Position numbers and translations under genes: made by a program
Assembly (NCBI GenBank): GCA_963665975.1
Contig: OY762508.1
Location: 3,658,001 to 3,722,000 of the forward strand
Length of the DNA: 64,000 nucleotides
Direction of reading: 5' to 3'
From: G963665975 sp963665975
Lineage (GTDB): Bacteria > Bacteroidota > Rhodothermia > Rhodothermales > Bin80
Part shown: positions 1-7,512 of the stretch, in pieces
Numbering within the stretch: position 1 is the stretch's first letter
Layout of the letters: each line of letters starts with the position of its first letter
The notes under the pieces: model-generated
The model's database searches: none
What the model was told of the DNA's origin: nothing
What the model saw: only the letters and a program-made list of their open reading frames with translations

Positions 1-615
1 GCCGAAGACGACAGATTTTATGAGGCCGAAATAGGGGCCAAACGGCAGATAGTAATCCCTGGCTCCCTGGATGAACTCGCCGGTTGATACGGCCCCGGTA
101 AGCTCAGCTGCCAACAGGCTTCCGCTTATTCCCACGAACACGGCCGAAATATATAGTACGGGAAACATGATAATGCCGGCCAAGACACGTGGTACGATCA
201 GATAGCCGATCGAATTCAAACCCATGGCCTCCAGCGCATCTATCTGTTCCGTAACACGCATCGTGCCGAGTTCTGCCGCGATCCGGGCTCCCACGCGGCC
301 AGCCAGGATAAACCCGGTTACTACGGCGCCCAGCTCCATGATAAGTGACGGAACAACGACTGCGCCGATCGTCGACTTGGGTATCAGTGGAGAGACCAAT
401 TGATAGGCCGTCTGCACGGTGGTCACCGCGCCGGAGAATGCTGCTGCCAACGCAACAATTGGGATGGACTCAATCCCGACACGTATCATCTGCGTGGCCA
501 GATTCTTTCGGTACAGGCCGAATTCGCCCAATGAAGTGCAGGCCTTTGCGATCAGCAGCGAATAGCGGCCAACACTAAAGAAAGGCTGTGTCAAGTGGAG
601 CTTCAGTGAAGCCAT
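1..615 (-). CDS. MlaE-family ABC transporter permease, partial (C-terminus off the window)
   Basis: Inner-membrane permease of an MCE/Mla-type lipid transporter, which moves phospholipids between outer and inner membrane with an MlaF ATPase and an MCE-domain protein. The 205 visible residues show a short cytoplasmic N-terminus, hydrophobic segments near residues 50-75, 83-108 and 137-170, and the family hallmark EQIDALEAMG at 123-132. The reading frame is open through base 1, so the end of the protein and any mlaF/mlaD partners lie outside. The chosen ATG gives MASLKLHL; an in-frame ATG 48 bases upstream (MSFRC) is possible but gives an unusual Cys-rich extension. The gene is divergent from radA. 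Family assignment is secure; the substrate is inferred from the family. Confidence 0.88.
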   Translation of the reverse strand, partial: MASLKLHLTQPFFSVGRYSLLIAKACTSLGEFGLYRKNLATQMIRVGIESIPIVALAAAFSGAVTTVQTAYQLVSPLIPKSTIGAVVVPSLIMELGAVVTGFILAGRVGARIAAELGTMRVTEQIDALEAMGLNSIGYLIVPRVLAGIIMFPVLYISAVFVGISGSLLAAELTGAVSTGEFIQGARDYYLPFGPYFGLIKSVVFG

Positions 616-652
616 GCAGGCGGGCCCTGTTGCCGGGCAGTGAGGAACGCAT

Positions 653-667
653 CTAAATGACATTTAG
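653..667. promoter_or_regulatory. 15-bp perfect palindrome in the mlaE-radA divergent spacer
   Basis: The sequence ctaaatgacatttag is a 7-bp perfect inverted repeat around a single central base. It lies about 38 bases upstream of the mlaE-like start and 99 bases upstream of radA. Short symmetric sites of this kind are typical of dimeric repressor operators, but no matching regulator is encoded nearby and the site could be chance. Confidence 0.25.
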
Positions 668-765
668 CATTGTATGTTTCTCTCTGGCAAGGCCTGTGAC
701 AGGCAGGTGTCACCCCAGTAGGCGACTTTTATCAACCCGAATCACGAATAGGAGAGTACACTGGT

Positions 766-2112
766 ATGGCCAGTCCCAAAATCCGTCACGTATGCCAGGA
801 ATGTGGTTACGAGTCCCTGAAGTGGATTGGGCGTTGCCCGAGTTGCGGTCAGTGGCAAAGTTTTGTTGAAGAGGTGGTAGTACGAGGGGCTACGGGTAAT
901 TTTCGCACGCGCGCTGGGGAGCCACAACGTCTCACCGACGTGGATACGGGAGAGGCGCCTCGCATTCAAACGGGACTCGGCGAACTCGACCGCATTATGG
1001 GCGGTGGCATCATGCGCGGCTCGATCACTCTGATTGCGGGGGATCCTGGAATCGGCAAGAGCACGCTCATGACGGAACTGGGCAAGTTCTTGCGCCCGTT
1101 GAATGTTCTTTATGTTACGGGAGAAGAATCGGCGCGGCAGGTGCGCTTGCGGGCAGAGCGTCTCAATGCTGCGACACCCAACGTGCTGGTCTTTGCGGAA
1201 ACCAATCTTGAAGAAATCCTCGCCTCGACGATGGAGGTTGATCCGGACGTACTGATCATTGATTCCATACAGACCGTATATCGCCCCGATGTGCACAGTG
1301 CGCCTGGGTCTGTGAGCCAGATCCGCGAATGTGCTTCGTCGCTCATGCGCGTAACGAAGGAATTCAATGTGGCGACGTTTCTGGTGGGGCACGTTACCAA
1401 GACGGGAGCCATTGCCGGCCCGCGTGTCCTGGAGCATATGGTGGACACGGTGGTCACATTCGAAGGAGATCGGCACCACGAGACCCGCGTCTTGCGGGCG
1501 GTGAAAAACCGATTTGGTTCCACTAACGAATTAGGTGTGTTTGCAATGAGCGGGAATGGTCTGCAGGAGATAACAAATCCAAGCGCCGTATTTCTCTCCG
1601 AGCGCCATGCGGCGGCAAGCGGCTCAGTCGTAATATGCACGATGGAGGGAACGCGGCCGTTGTTGGTGGAGGTACAGGCCCTGGTGTCTCCGACTTCGTA
1701 TGGCACGCCACAGCGCACGACCACGGGTTTCGACCTTCGGCGACTACAACTGCTCGTGGCTGTACTAGAAAAGCGGGAGGGGCTGGGGCTTGGCGCACAC
1801 GACATTTTCCTGAATGTTGCCGGAGGTGCTCGCCTGGATGAACCTGCCGCTGATCTGGGTGTCGTTATGGCGATAGCCTCATCATTGCGCGACGTGCCGT
1901 CGGACAAGCACGGTGTTCTCATTGGCGAGGTCGGGCTAGGAGGCGAGGTGCGTGGGGTAAGCAAATTGGAATTGCGGTTAAGGGAATCAGCGAAACTGGG
2001 CTTTGGCAGCGCGATAGTACCAGGTAATTCGCTGGACGGATTGTCGCCGCCCGTCAGCATGGAAGTTGCGGGTGTAGATACGCTGGCGGAGGCTCTGGAT
2101 CTGTTAGGATAG
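766..2112 (+). CDS. radA: DNA repair protein RadA (Sms)
   Basis: RecA-like ATPase that promotes branch migration and processing of recombination intermediates. All family parts are visible in 448 residues, the usual length. There is an N-terminal four-cysteine zinc finger (C10, C13, C24, C27), a Walker A GDPGIGKST at 92-100, Walker B ending VLIIDS near 162-167, the RadA-specific KNRFG motif at 247-251, and a Lon-protease-like C-terminal domain from about residue 285. The ATG follows a GGAGAG-type ribosome site. It stands alone, divergent from the MlaE-like gene, with a 91-base gap to the downstream sigma factor. Confidence 0.97.
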   Translation: MASPKIRHVCQECGYESLKWIGRCPSCGQWQSFVEEVVVRGATGNFRTRAGEPQRLTDVDTGEAPRIQTGLGELDRIMGGGIMRGSITLIAGDPGIGKSTLMTELGKFLRPLNVLYVTGEESARQVRLRAERLNAATPNVLVFAETNLEEILASTMEVDPDVLIIDSIQTVYRPDVHSAPGSVSQIRECASSLMRVTKEFNVATFLVGHVTKTGAIAGPRVLEHMVDTVVTFEGDRHHETRVLRAVKNRFGSTNELGVFAMSGNGLQEITNPSAVFLSERHAAASGSVVICTMEGTRPLLVEVQALVSPTSYGTPQRTTTGFDLRRLQLLVAVLEKREGLGLGAHDIFLNVAGGARLDEPAADLGVVMAIASSLRDVPSDKHGVLIGEVGLGGEVRGVSKLELRLRESAKLGFGSAIVPGNSLDGLSPPVSMEVAGVDTLAEALDLLG

Positions 2113-2203
2113 CAGAACCAGGCTGTCTGGCGCAATAAACGCGGCCTCGTAGCCGTTACATACCCGACGATCTCCCGATAGAGGTCGCATTCACGGGCAT
2201 CGC

Positions 2204-2830
2204 ATGCATCCACCGGACGACCAACTTGTGGCGGCGTACCTGGAGCGCAGCGACCATCGGGCGTTTGGCCAGTTGGTTGAGCGCCACCAGGAGCGCGTCT
2301 ATGGCTATCTGATGGGAATGGTGCGTGATCGCGATGTGGCCAACGATCTGTTTCAGGAAACATTCATGCGTGTCATCAGCGCCATGCAACGGAAACGGGG
2401 TTCCTACCTGCAGCAAGGACGATGGCTGGGCTGGGTCATGCGGATCGCACGGAACGCGGCGCTTGATCATTTTCGCAGTCGGAAAAAGTGGAAGGATGTC
2501 CTGGACACGTCGGAGGAACAGGACGTTTCCTACTGGGATCGCCTCGAGGATGAGTCTCCTGGTCCCGACGAGGAGCTGTCCTGGAAGGAGGATCGGCAGT
2601 GGCTTGAACAGAGTATCGCACGGCTACCCGCTGCGCAGCGAGAGGTGCTGCTGCTCAGGCAGGAGGCGGAACTCACGTTTCGTGAGATCGCCGAACTGAC
2701 TGGTGTGTCCATAAATACGGCACTGGGTCGCATGCGCTATGCGCTGCTGAATCTGCGGCGGATGCAGGATAAACCCCTGGCGAAACGTGATTCAAAAAAA
2801 AAGATGCGGACTAAGGTAGCCGTGGCCTGA
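2204..2830 (+). CDS. ECF-type RNA polymerase sigma factor
   Basis: Sigma-70 family protein of 208 residues with only the region 2 and region 4 modules expected of an extracytoplasmic-function sigma. Region 2 spans about residues 20-95 and includes VANDLFQETFMRVI and the WVMRIARNAALDHFRSRKK stretch. Region 4 is at about 140-190, with RLPAAQREVLLLRQ and a helix-turn-helix TFREIAELTGVSINTALGRMRYAL. The C-terminus ends in a lysine-rich tail. Its stop codon overlaps the start of the next gene (TGATG), so it is translationally coupled to a membrane protein likely to be its anti-sigma factor. It probably directs expression of this four-gene set, including itself, in response to envelope conditions; that regulon is inferred. 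Confidence 0.93.
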   Translation: MHPPDDQLVAAYLERSDHRAFGQLVERHQERVYGYLMGMVRDRDVANDLFQETFMRVISAMQRKRGSYLQQGRWLGWVMRIARNAALDHFRSRKKWKDVLDTSEEQDVSYWDRLEDESPGPDEELSWKEDRQWLEQSIARLPAAQREVLLLRQEAELTFREIAELTGVSINTALGRMRYALLNLRRMQDKPLAKRDSKKKMRTKVAVA

Positions 2831-3480
2831 TGCGCTCATCCAACCTTGCGAATATGGAAAAACGATTACGCTTAGTGCAGCACCTGTTTGGTGAACCACT
2901 GGAGCCTGACATTCTGGATGGGTATCTGGAGGACAAGGCGCTCCGCCGGGAATACGATGCGCTCTGCGAGGCCAAGCGTTCATTGGATGCGCGAGAAGCC
3001 CAACGCCCCGATCCTGAAGTACTTGTCCGCGTTATGGAGGCCGCCGGACGTCGCCGGTTGCGGTTGATAAATGGGGGGCATGCGCGACCTCAGCGCCTGC
3101 GCCTCATCTACGCGTTGAGTGCAGCGGCAGTAGTTCTGGTGGCGCTCACGGCCGGGCTATTTCGTGTCTTAGTGCCGGGTGCGGAAGTCGTGTCTCTGGA
3201 TGCTCCGGTAGAGCGAGGTGAAGAAATCGCGGCGACGGCCGCGCAAGTCGGGGATAGCCTGCCCGTAGTGGTTCCTGAGCAGATCCCGACAATGCTGGAG
3301 CCCGCATGGGATGAAGCTGAAAGCCTGGTCGACGTTCACAGTCGACTAAACCTGATCCGGGCGCGCAGTCACGCGCAGCTGTGGGATGAGTCGGCTGTCA
3401 TTTCGCTGGATTCGATTCCGCCGGATGCGTCCGACGTTTTGCCGGGCCTGGGTGCGGCAAGCACCCGCCGTGATCAGTAA
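2830..3480 (+). CDS. Putative membrane anti-sigma factor
   Basis: A 216-residue protein with a charged cytoplasmic N-terminal part (1-90), one predicted membrane helix at about 92-115 (LIYALSAAAVVLVALTAGLF), and a roughly 100-residue acidic extracytoplasmic tail. This layout, plus a one-base overlap with the ECF sigma gene, is that of a transmembrane anti-sigma factor. The N-terminal part lacks an obvious HxxxCxxC zinc motif, so it would be a non-ZAS type. No sequence family is recognised beyond topology and context. The N-terminus (LAN..KRLRLVQHLFGEPLEPDILDG) is helical and could bind the sigma factor. Confidence 0.6.
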   Translation: MRSSNLANMEKRLRLVQHLFGEPLEPDILDGYLEDKALRREYDALCEAKRSLDAREAQRPDPEVLVRVMEAAGRRRLRLINGGHARPQRLRLIYALSAAAVVLVALTAGLFRVLVPGAEVVSLDAPVERGEEIAATAAQVGDSLPVVVPEQIPTMLEPAWDEAESLVDVHSRLNLIRARSHAQLWDESAVISLDSIPPDASDVLPGLGAASTRRDQ

Positions 3481-3508
3481 CGGGACGGAAAACACAGGAG
3501 GTTATCTA

Positions 3509-4336
3509 ATGAGGCATGGTGCAATCACAAGGGTATGGGCGGTATGTCTGATGCTCGGACTCGGTTGTGTGAACGGGGCTGTTGCGCAGTCGTTCAGTTT
3601 GGAAATAGAAGGGGGCATTATGACCATAAACGGGCAGGTGCTTCCGATGGAAGAGTGGCCCGATGCGTTGGATGTGGAGGGTTTGGAGGCATCGTTTAGG
3701 TCGGAAGGTATTGCCCGGCCAATTGTTGGGCTCAACGGGGCCAATTACGTGCTGGACGGTAACCGTTTGCTGGCCATGGAGGATATAGAGGTGGTTGTGC
3801 ATCCAATGGCCAGATTTGGAAAGGGTATAGAGCCGGGGACACATGTGGATGTGCATTTTGTGGAAATGGCGGCTTCCCTGCAACAGCAGGCCGCTGACCT
3901 CGAGAGAATGCGGCAGCAGGCGTTTCCACAGGCCCGCGATGTGCTAAGAATGGCGGAAGAAAGCGTCACCGAGGCGGCGCGTGCCGTAAAGCATATGCCT
4001 GTGTTGCAGCTGCAGAGCTATTACAATGATATCCAGGCGCAAGACGGTGATCTCTACAAGCGCCTTGTGGAAGAAACCCGTATGGAATTACAGGCGGCGC
4101 AGCTTGCTCAGGCTATACGCGCATTATCGGAGGGCCCGGAACGAAAGTTGCGCATTGAAGCATTGCGCGAGACACTGGGCGACATCTTCGCACTCAAGCA
4201 ACACAACCGTAAGCGTGAAATCAAGCAACTGGAAAAGGAAGTCAATGCACTGAGCGAGCGATTGCGAATGCGCGAGGCTGCGCGTGAGCACTTGATCAGG
4301 CAGCGTCTGCGAGAACTTATCTCCACCAGGCGGTAA
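3509..4336 (+). CDS. Exported coiled-coil protein, first of a paralogous pair
   Basis: A 275-residue protein with a clear signal peptide (MRHGAITRVWAVCLMLGLGCVNGAVAQ). The open frame runs further upstream into the anti-sigma gene, but the ATG at 3509 sits right after AGGAGGTTATCTA, a near-perfect ribosome site, and gives the signal peptide, so this start was chosen. After a beta-rich N-terminal part, residues from about 125 to the end form a long charged amphipathic helix ending REHLIRQRLRELISTRR. The last 90 residues align with the next gene: EIFALKQ-like core, EIKQLEKEV, IRQRLREL. Function unknown. Position downstream of an ECF sigma/anti-sigma pair suggests an envelope-stress or sensing role; it resembles periplasmic Spy/ZraP-type helical proteins only in general character. 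Confidence 0.7.
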   Translation: MRHGAITRVWAVCLMLGLGCVNGAVAQSFSLEIEGGIMTINGQVLPMEEWPDALDVEGLEASFRSEGIARPIVGLNGANYVLDGNRLLAMEDIEVVVHPMARFGKGIEPGTHVDVHFVEMAASLQQQAADLERMRQQAFPQARDVLRMAEESVTEAARAVKHMPVLQLQSYYNDIQAQDGDLYKRLVEETRMELQAAQLAQAIRALSEGPERKLRIEALRETLGDIFALKQHNRKREIKQLEKEVNALSERLRMREAAREHLIRQRLRELISTRR

Positions 4337-4389
4337 CGAGGAAATTCCGCCAGGACCTTTCAGAACCCCATTAGACCAATCCCAAGCTC

Positions 4390-5043
4390 ATGACCACACT
4401 ACGCCACATGTACTGGTTGACATTCCTGGCGCCCGCGATCCTTGTTCTGGCGCAGCCTGCAGCAGCTCAGACCGACGAACCACCGGACACAGTATACGTG
4501 GATGCCGAGGAGACGGTGATCATTCTGGACGGGAAACGAATAATCGTCAAGTCCATGGACACCGGGGAGGGGCACCGGTTCACGCTAGAGCGAGAGATGG
4601 ATGTTGACTTTCCTCGCATACATATGCAGGGCCGCAATTTTCACATGCCCGGCCGCAATTTTGATATTGAAATACACAAATCGAAATTGAGGCCGGGCAT
4701 CGTCAAGTCCATGGGAATCGCCAAGTCTATGAGAGAGAAGCTAGAGGAGATGGTGATGGATGTGGATGATGACGTGCGCCAGTTGGAACTGGAGGCACAG
4801 CGCCTGGCGAGAGCTGTTCGTGGCGCAGAAGGCGACGAGCGTACGCGTCTGAACGATGAACTTGCGGAGAAGCTAGGGGAGATCTTTGACCACAAACAGG
4901 AGCTGCGCCAGGAAGAGATTGATCGGCTGCAAAGCCAGCTGGATAAGGCCGTAGGGAAGCGCGAGGAGCGCGAAGGGATCCGCGAAGAGATTATCCGGCG
5001 TCGCATGGATCAACTGATTGGCAACTCAAGGTACGAGTGGTGA
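4390..5043 (+). CDS. Exported coiled-coil protein, second of a paralogous pair
   Basis: A 217-residue protein with a signal peptide (cleavage near PAAAQTDE, residue 27). It has a short beta-rich region repeating RNFHMPGRNFDIEI, then a long charged helix from about residue 115 to the end. The C-terminal half matches the preceding gene product: LGEIFDHKQELRQEEIDRLQ here versus LGDIFALKQHNRKREIKQLE there, and both end in an R-R-x-x-L-I-type helix. It therefore arose by tandem duplication. The 53-base gap carries no obvious terminator, so it probably belongs to the sigma-factor operon. Function unknown. Confidence 0.65.
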   Translation: MTTLRHMYWLTFLAPAILVLAQPAAAQTDEPPDTVYVDAEETVIILDGKRIIVKSMDTGEGHRFTLEREMDVDFPRIHMQGRNFHMPGRNFDIEIHKSKLRPGIVKSMGIAKSMREKLEEMVMDVDDDVRQLELEAQRLARAVRGAEGDERTRLNDELAEKLGEIFDHKQELRQEEIDRLQSQLDKAVGKREEREGIREEIIRRRMDQLIGNSRYEW

Positions 5044-5140
5044 CGGGCGGAATCCGTGGTGCCTGGCGGCGTGCGAAAAAAGAACAGAGCTGTGTCCGTA
5101 TATTTGCGCTCCTGCCAACTGAAGTGCGCATTCTTGAATT

Positions 5141-5668
5141 ATGGACACAGATCAGCGATTGCTATCGGCCATCCGAACGGTCCCGGATTATCCGAAGCCG
5201 GGAATTCAATTCAAGGACATAACACCGCTGCTAGCAGACGCGACGCTCCTGGGTCTTGCTGTGGACGCACTGGTAGCACCTTTTCGGCACGATACGGTGA
5301 CCAAGGTCGTTGGCATCGAGTCGCGCGGTTTTATACTGGGCTCACTGCTTGCGGAGCGCCTCGGTGCAGGATTTGTGCCCGTGCGTAAGAAAGACAAGCT
5401 CCCCTACCATATTCGGGCAGTGGAATACTCGTTGGAGTATGGCACCGATACGATCGAAATCCACACCGATGCCGTGACGCGTGACGATTACGTCCTCGTC
5501 CACGATGACGTGATTGCCACTGGAGGGACGGCCGCAGCCTGCCATGCGTTGGTATCACAGGCTGGGGCCAACTTTATCGGCTATTCGTTCCTGCTCGAAC
5601 TTGCCGCCCTCGGCGGCCGCGCCAGACTGCCAAGCGCTACGCGCATACATAGCGTCCTGGTGATTTAG
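5141..5668 (+). CDS. apt: Adenine phosphoribosyltransferase
   Basis: Purine salvage enzyme converting adenine and PRPP to AMP and pyrophosphate in the cytoplasm. At 175 residues it has the normal length. Visible signatures are the N-terminal PDYPKPGIQFKDITPLL, the GIESRGFILG loop (59-67), the flexible loop VRKKDKLPY, and the PRPP-binding motif VLVHDDVIATGGTA (118-131). It stands downstream of the coiled-coil gene by 97 bases and is followed by a 376-base non-coding stretch. Confidence 0.97.
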   Translation: MDTDQRLLSAIRTVPDYPKPGIQFKDITPLLADATLLGLAVDALVAPFRHDTVTKVVGIESRGFILGSLLAERLGAGFVPVRKKDKLPYHIRAVEYSLEYGTDTIEIHTDAVTRDDYVLVHDDVIATGGTAAACHALVSQAGANFIGYSFLLELAALGGRARLPSATRIHSVLVI

Positions 5669-6044
5669 CGGACAGCTACGCAGGATATGTGAACACGTCG
5701 TCCCGGTGCGTGGTGCGCGTGACTGGCAAAGACGAATACGCGCAATCTGACATGAACGTACAGGGTGAACCCGACGAGGATGCCATGGCTATGGGACCCT
5801 ATTGCAGCCGGAGCAAGTGGGGGTGCGAACTCCTGTGCGCCTTGTCGTGCGACTAAGAGCCATGGATCTGCAGCATTGTAGTGGCGGGTCCGGCTCGTAA
5901 TAGGCAACAACCCATTTACATTTCCTCTCCTCAAAAGAAATTTCGTATAAGAACAGCTGAATATTGTCGGCAGTCGTGGTGCTGCATTAATATGTTGGGG
6001 TAGAGACATTCCGGGTACCCTTAAGCAAACACGGGTAATTCAAT
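5669..6044. other. 376-base spacer with a possible tiny Cys-rich ORF
   Basis: No standard gene is seen. On the plus strand a GTG at 5689 preceded by AGGATAT opens a 55-codon frame ending at TAA 5856. It has an acidic middle (GEPDEDAMAMG) and a Cys-rich end with four cysteines in the last 17 residues (PYCSRSKWGCELLCALSCD). The outline recalls a leader-core peptide, but no modifying enzyme is encoded in the window and the frame may be fortuitous. The remaining bases (5857-6044) become more AT-rich towards the dehydrogenase gene and probably hold its promoter. No RNA gene is recognised. Confidence 0.3.
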
Positions 6045-6851
6045 ATGGATTTGGGACTTCAGGATCGCGTGGCGTTCATCGCCGGAGCCAGTAGTGGCCT
6101 CGGATTGGCAGCTGCCCTGGCGCTTGCAAGCGAAGGGTGCCGCATAGCCATTTGCTCTCGTGACCAGGGGCGTGTCAATGCGGCGGCTGAAGAGTTGGCG
6201 GAAACCGTTGGGCCGGAGCGAATATTGGCAGTGGAATGTGACGTGACCGATGAAGACCAGGTGCAGTATGCACTTGGTCGTGCCGCAGAGCATTATGGGG
6301 CGCTTCACATTTTGATCACCAACGCCGGTGGTCCGCCAACCGGATTCATTGACGAGTTCAGTGCCGACACGTGGCGTTTGGGTCTGGAATTGAACCTCGT
6401 GAGCACCATAAATCTGTGCCGCCATGCGCTACCGTATCTGCGCGAAGCGGCCCAGACATCTGGTCTTGCCCGGATTCTCATGATCACCTCTATTGCCGCC
6501 AAGCAGCCGGTTCCCAGCCTGTATCTGTCGAATACGGCCCGTGCGGGCGTGCAAGGATTCGCCAAGACGCTGTCGGAAGAGCTCGGACCAGTGGGTATTA
6601 CCGTGAATACAATCTTGCCGGGCTTTACTCGCACGGTGCGCCTTCGGGAGCTTGTTGAGCAAATCCAGGGTCGCAGCGGGCAAAGCCCCGAAGAAATCGA
6701 AGCGGGATGGGCTGCCGATGCGGCACTGAATCGGCTTGCCGAACCGGAAGAATTCGCGGCGGTGGCCGCCTTTTTGTGCAGCGCGCGCGCGGGGTATATT
6801 ACTGGAGCAGCCATCCCTGTCGATGGCGGTTATACAAAGCACCTCCTGTAG
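6045..6851 (+). CDS. Short-chain dehydrogenase/reductase, atypical active site
   Basis: A Rossmann-fold NAD(P)-dependent oxidoreductase of 268 residues resembling FabG-like 3-oxoacyl-ACP reductases. The cofactor motif GASSGLG is at 14-20, the NAG motif (ITNAGG) at 91-96 and the catalytic Ser at 149 (ITSIAAKQ). Tyr160 is present, but the expected YxxxK reads YLSNT, so the catalytic lysine is replaced by Thr164. The C-terminus GYITGAAIPVDGGYTKHLL is typical of the family. A divergent SDR subfamily with an LSNxxR motif is known to me from similar proteins, so this is probably a real lineage and not a damaged gene. Substrate unknown. It ends convergently with the rhodanese gene, 8 bases apart. 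Confidence 0.88.
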   Translation: MDLGLQDRVAFIAGASSGLGLAAALALASEGCRIAICSRDQGRVNAAAEELAETVGPERILAVECDVTDEDQVQYALGRAAEHYGALHILITNAGGPPTGFIDEFSADTWRLGLELNLVSTINLCRHALPYLREAAQTSGLARILMITSIAAKQPVPSLYLSNTARAGVQGFAKTLSEELGPVGITVNTILPGFTRTVRLRELVEQIQGRSGQSPEEIEAGWAADAALNRLAEPEEFAAVAAFLCSARAGYITGAAIPVDGGYTKHLL

Positions 6852-6859
6852 GAACAGGA

Positions 6860-7426
6860 TTACTCATCGCGCAGGGGAGCACGTAGCTCATCCTTCAACA
6901 GGCGTCCCCACCGCCTGTCGTAGGGATGCACCGTCTGCACGGTGATGCTATCGCGGTAGATCGGGTATCCTTCGTTGGCCCACGCGAACATGGAGCCTTC
7001 CAGATTGGCGACTCGGGTGAACCCGGCCCGGGCAAGGCGCCGCGCCATGGCTGCCGACCGGAGGCCTACAGAGCAGTAGGTGATGATCAGGGCGTCGCGA
7101 GGGATGTCTTCCAACACGGCGAAGTCTTTCGTGACCGGATCGAGACGCTGTGCGCCGCGAAGGTGACTAATGGCGAACTCGTCTTCTGTGCGCACATCGA
7201 GTAGAAGGGGAACCCGCTTGGTGTGGGTCATTAATGTGGCGAGTGAATCCGTGGATATTCGCGGTACGTCAGGATACATCACACGCAAAGCGTTGCGCAC
7301 CAATGACCAAGTTGCCGGTTGACCATGCGCCAGGGTAGGACCGGCAAGGAAGCCCAACAGAAATGCAATTGGGATCCTGGATGGAGAAGAAATCACCAGC
7401 GACGCGTGTTCACGGCTGCCGGACAT
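6860..7426 (-). CDS. Exported rhodanese-like sulfurtransferase
   Basis: A single-rhodanese-domain protein of 188 residues with an N-terminal hydrophobic export segment (about 18-35, LAHGQ cleavage region). The domain spans about 60-165 with LLLDVRTEDEFAISHLRGA and the active-site loop YCSVGLRS, where Cys118 would carry the persulfide. The loop is six residues after the Cys, as in sulfurtransferases, not Cdc25 phosphatases. Export implies an envelope role such as sulfur transfer or redox work; this is inference. It is divergent from mnmA, itself a sulfur-relay enzyme, with an 86-base spacer. The neighbourhood may be coincidental because mnmA acts in the cytoplasm. Confidence 0.85.
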   Translation of the reverse strand: MSGSREHASLVISSPSRIPIAFLLGFLAGPTLAHGQPATWSLVRNALRVMYPDVPRISTDSLATLMTHTKRVPLLLDVRTEDEFAISHLRGAQRLDPVTKDFAVLEDIPRDALIITYCSVGLRSAAMARRLARAGFTRVANLEGSMFAWANEGYPIYRDSITVQTVHPYDRRWGRLLKDELRAPLRDE

Positions 7427-7512
7427 AAGGCATTTGGCAAGTTACTGAAACGATGCGCACAGTATAACGTACTGTTTTGCCGACGATGTTGTTCGCGATT
7501 ACGGTGTGCGTG

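Noticed and set aside
1110..2363. 417-codon minus-strand open frame across radA
   Set aside because: It is antisense to a clearly conserved radA and encodes no recognisable protein; GC-rich codon use opens such frames by chance.
5665..6009. 114-codon minus-strand frame in the apt-SDR spacer
   Set aside because: No ribosome site, signal or domain; residue composition looks random. The plus-strand Cys-rich frame is slightly more interesting and is reported instead.
6844..6859. TCCTGT/ACAGGA hairpin between the SDR and rhodanese genes
   Set aside because: Only six pairs, partly coding, and no T run; too weak to call a terminator.
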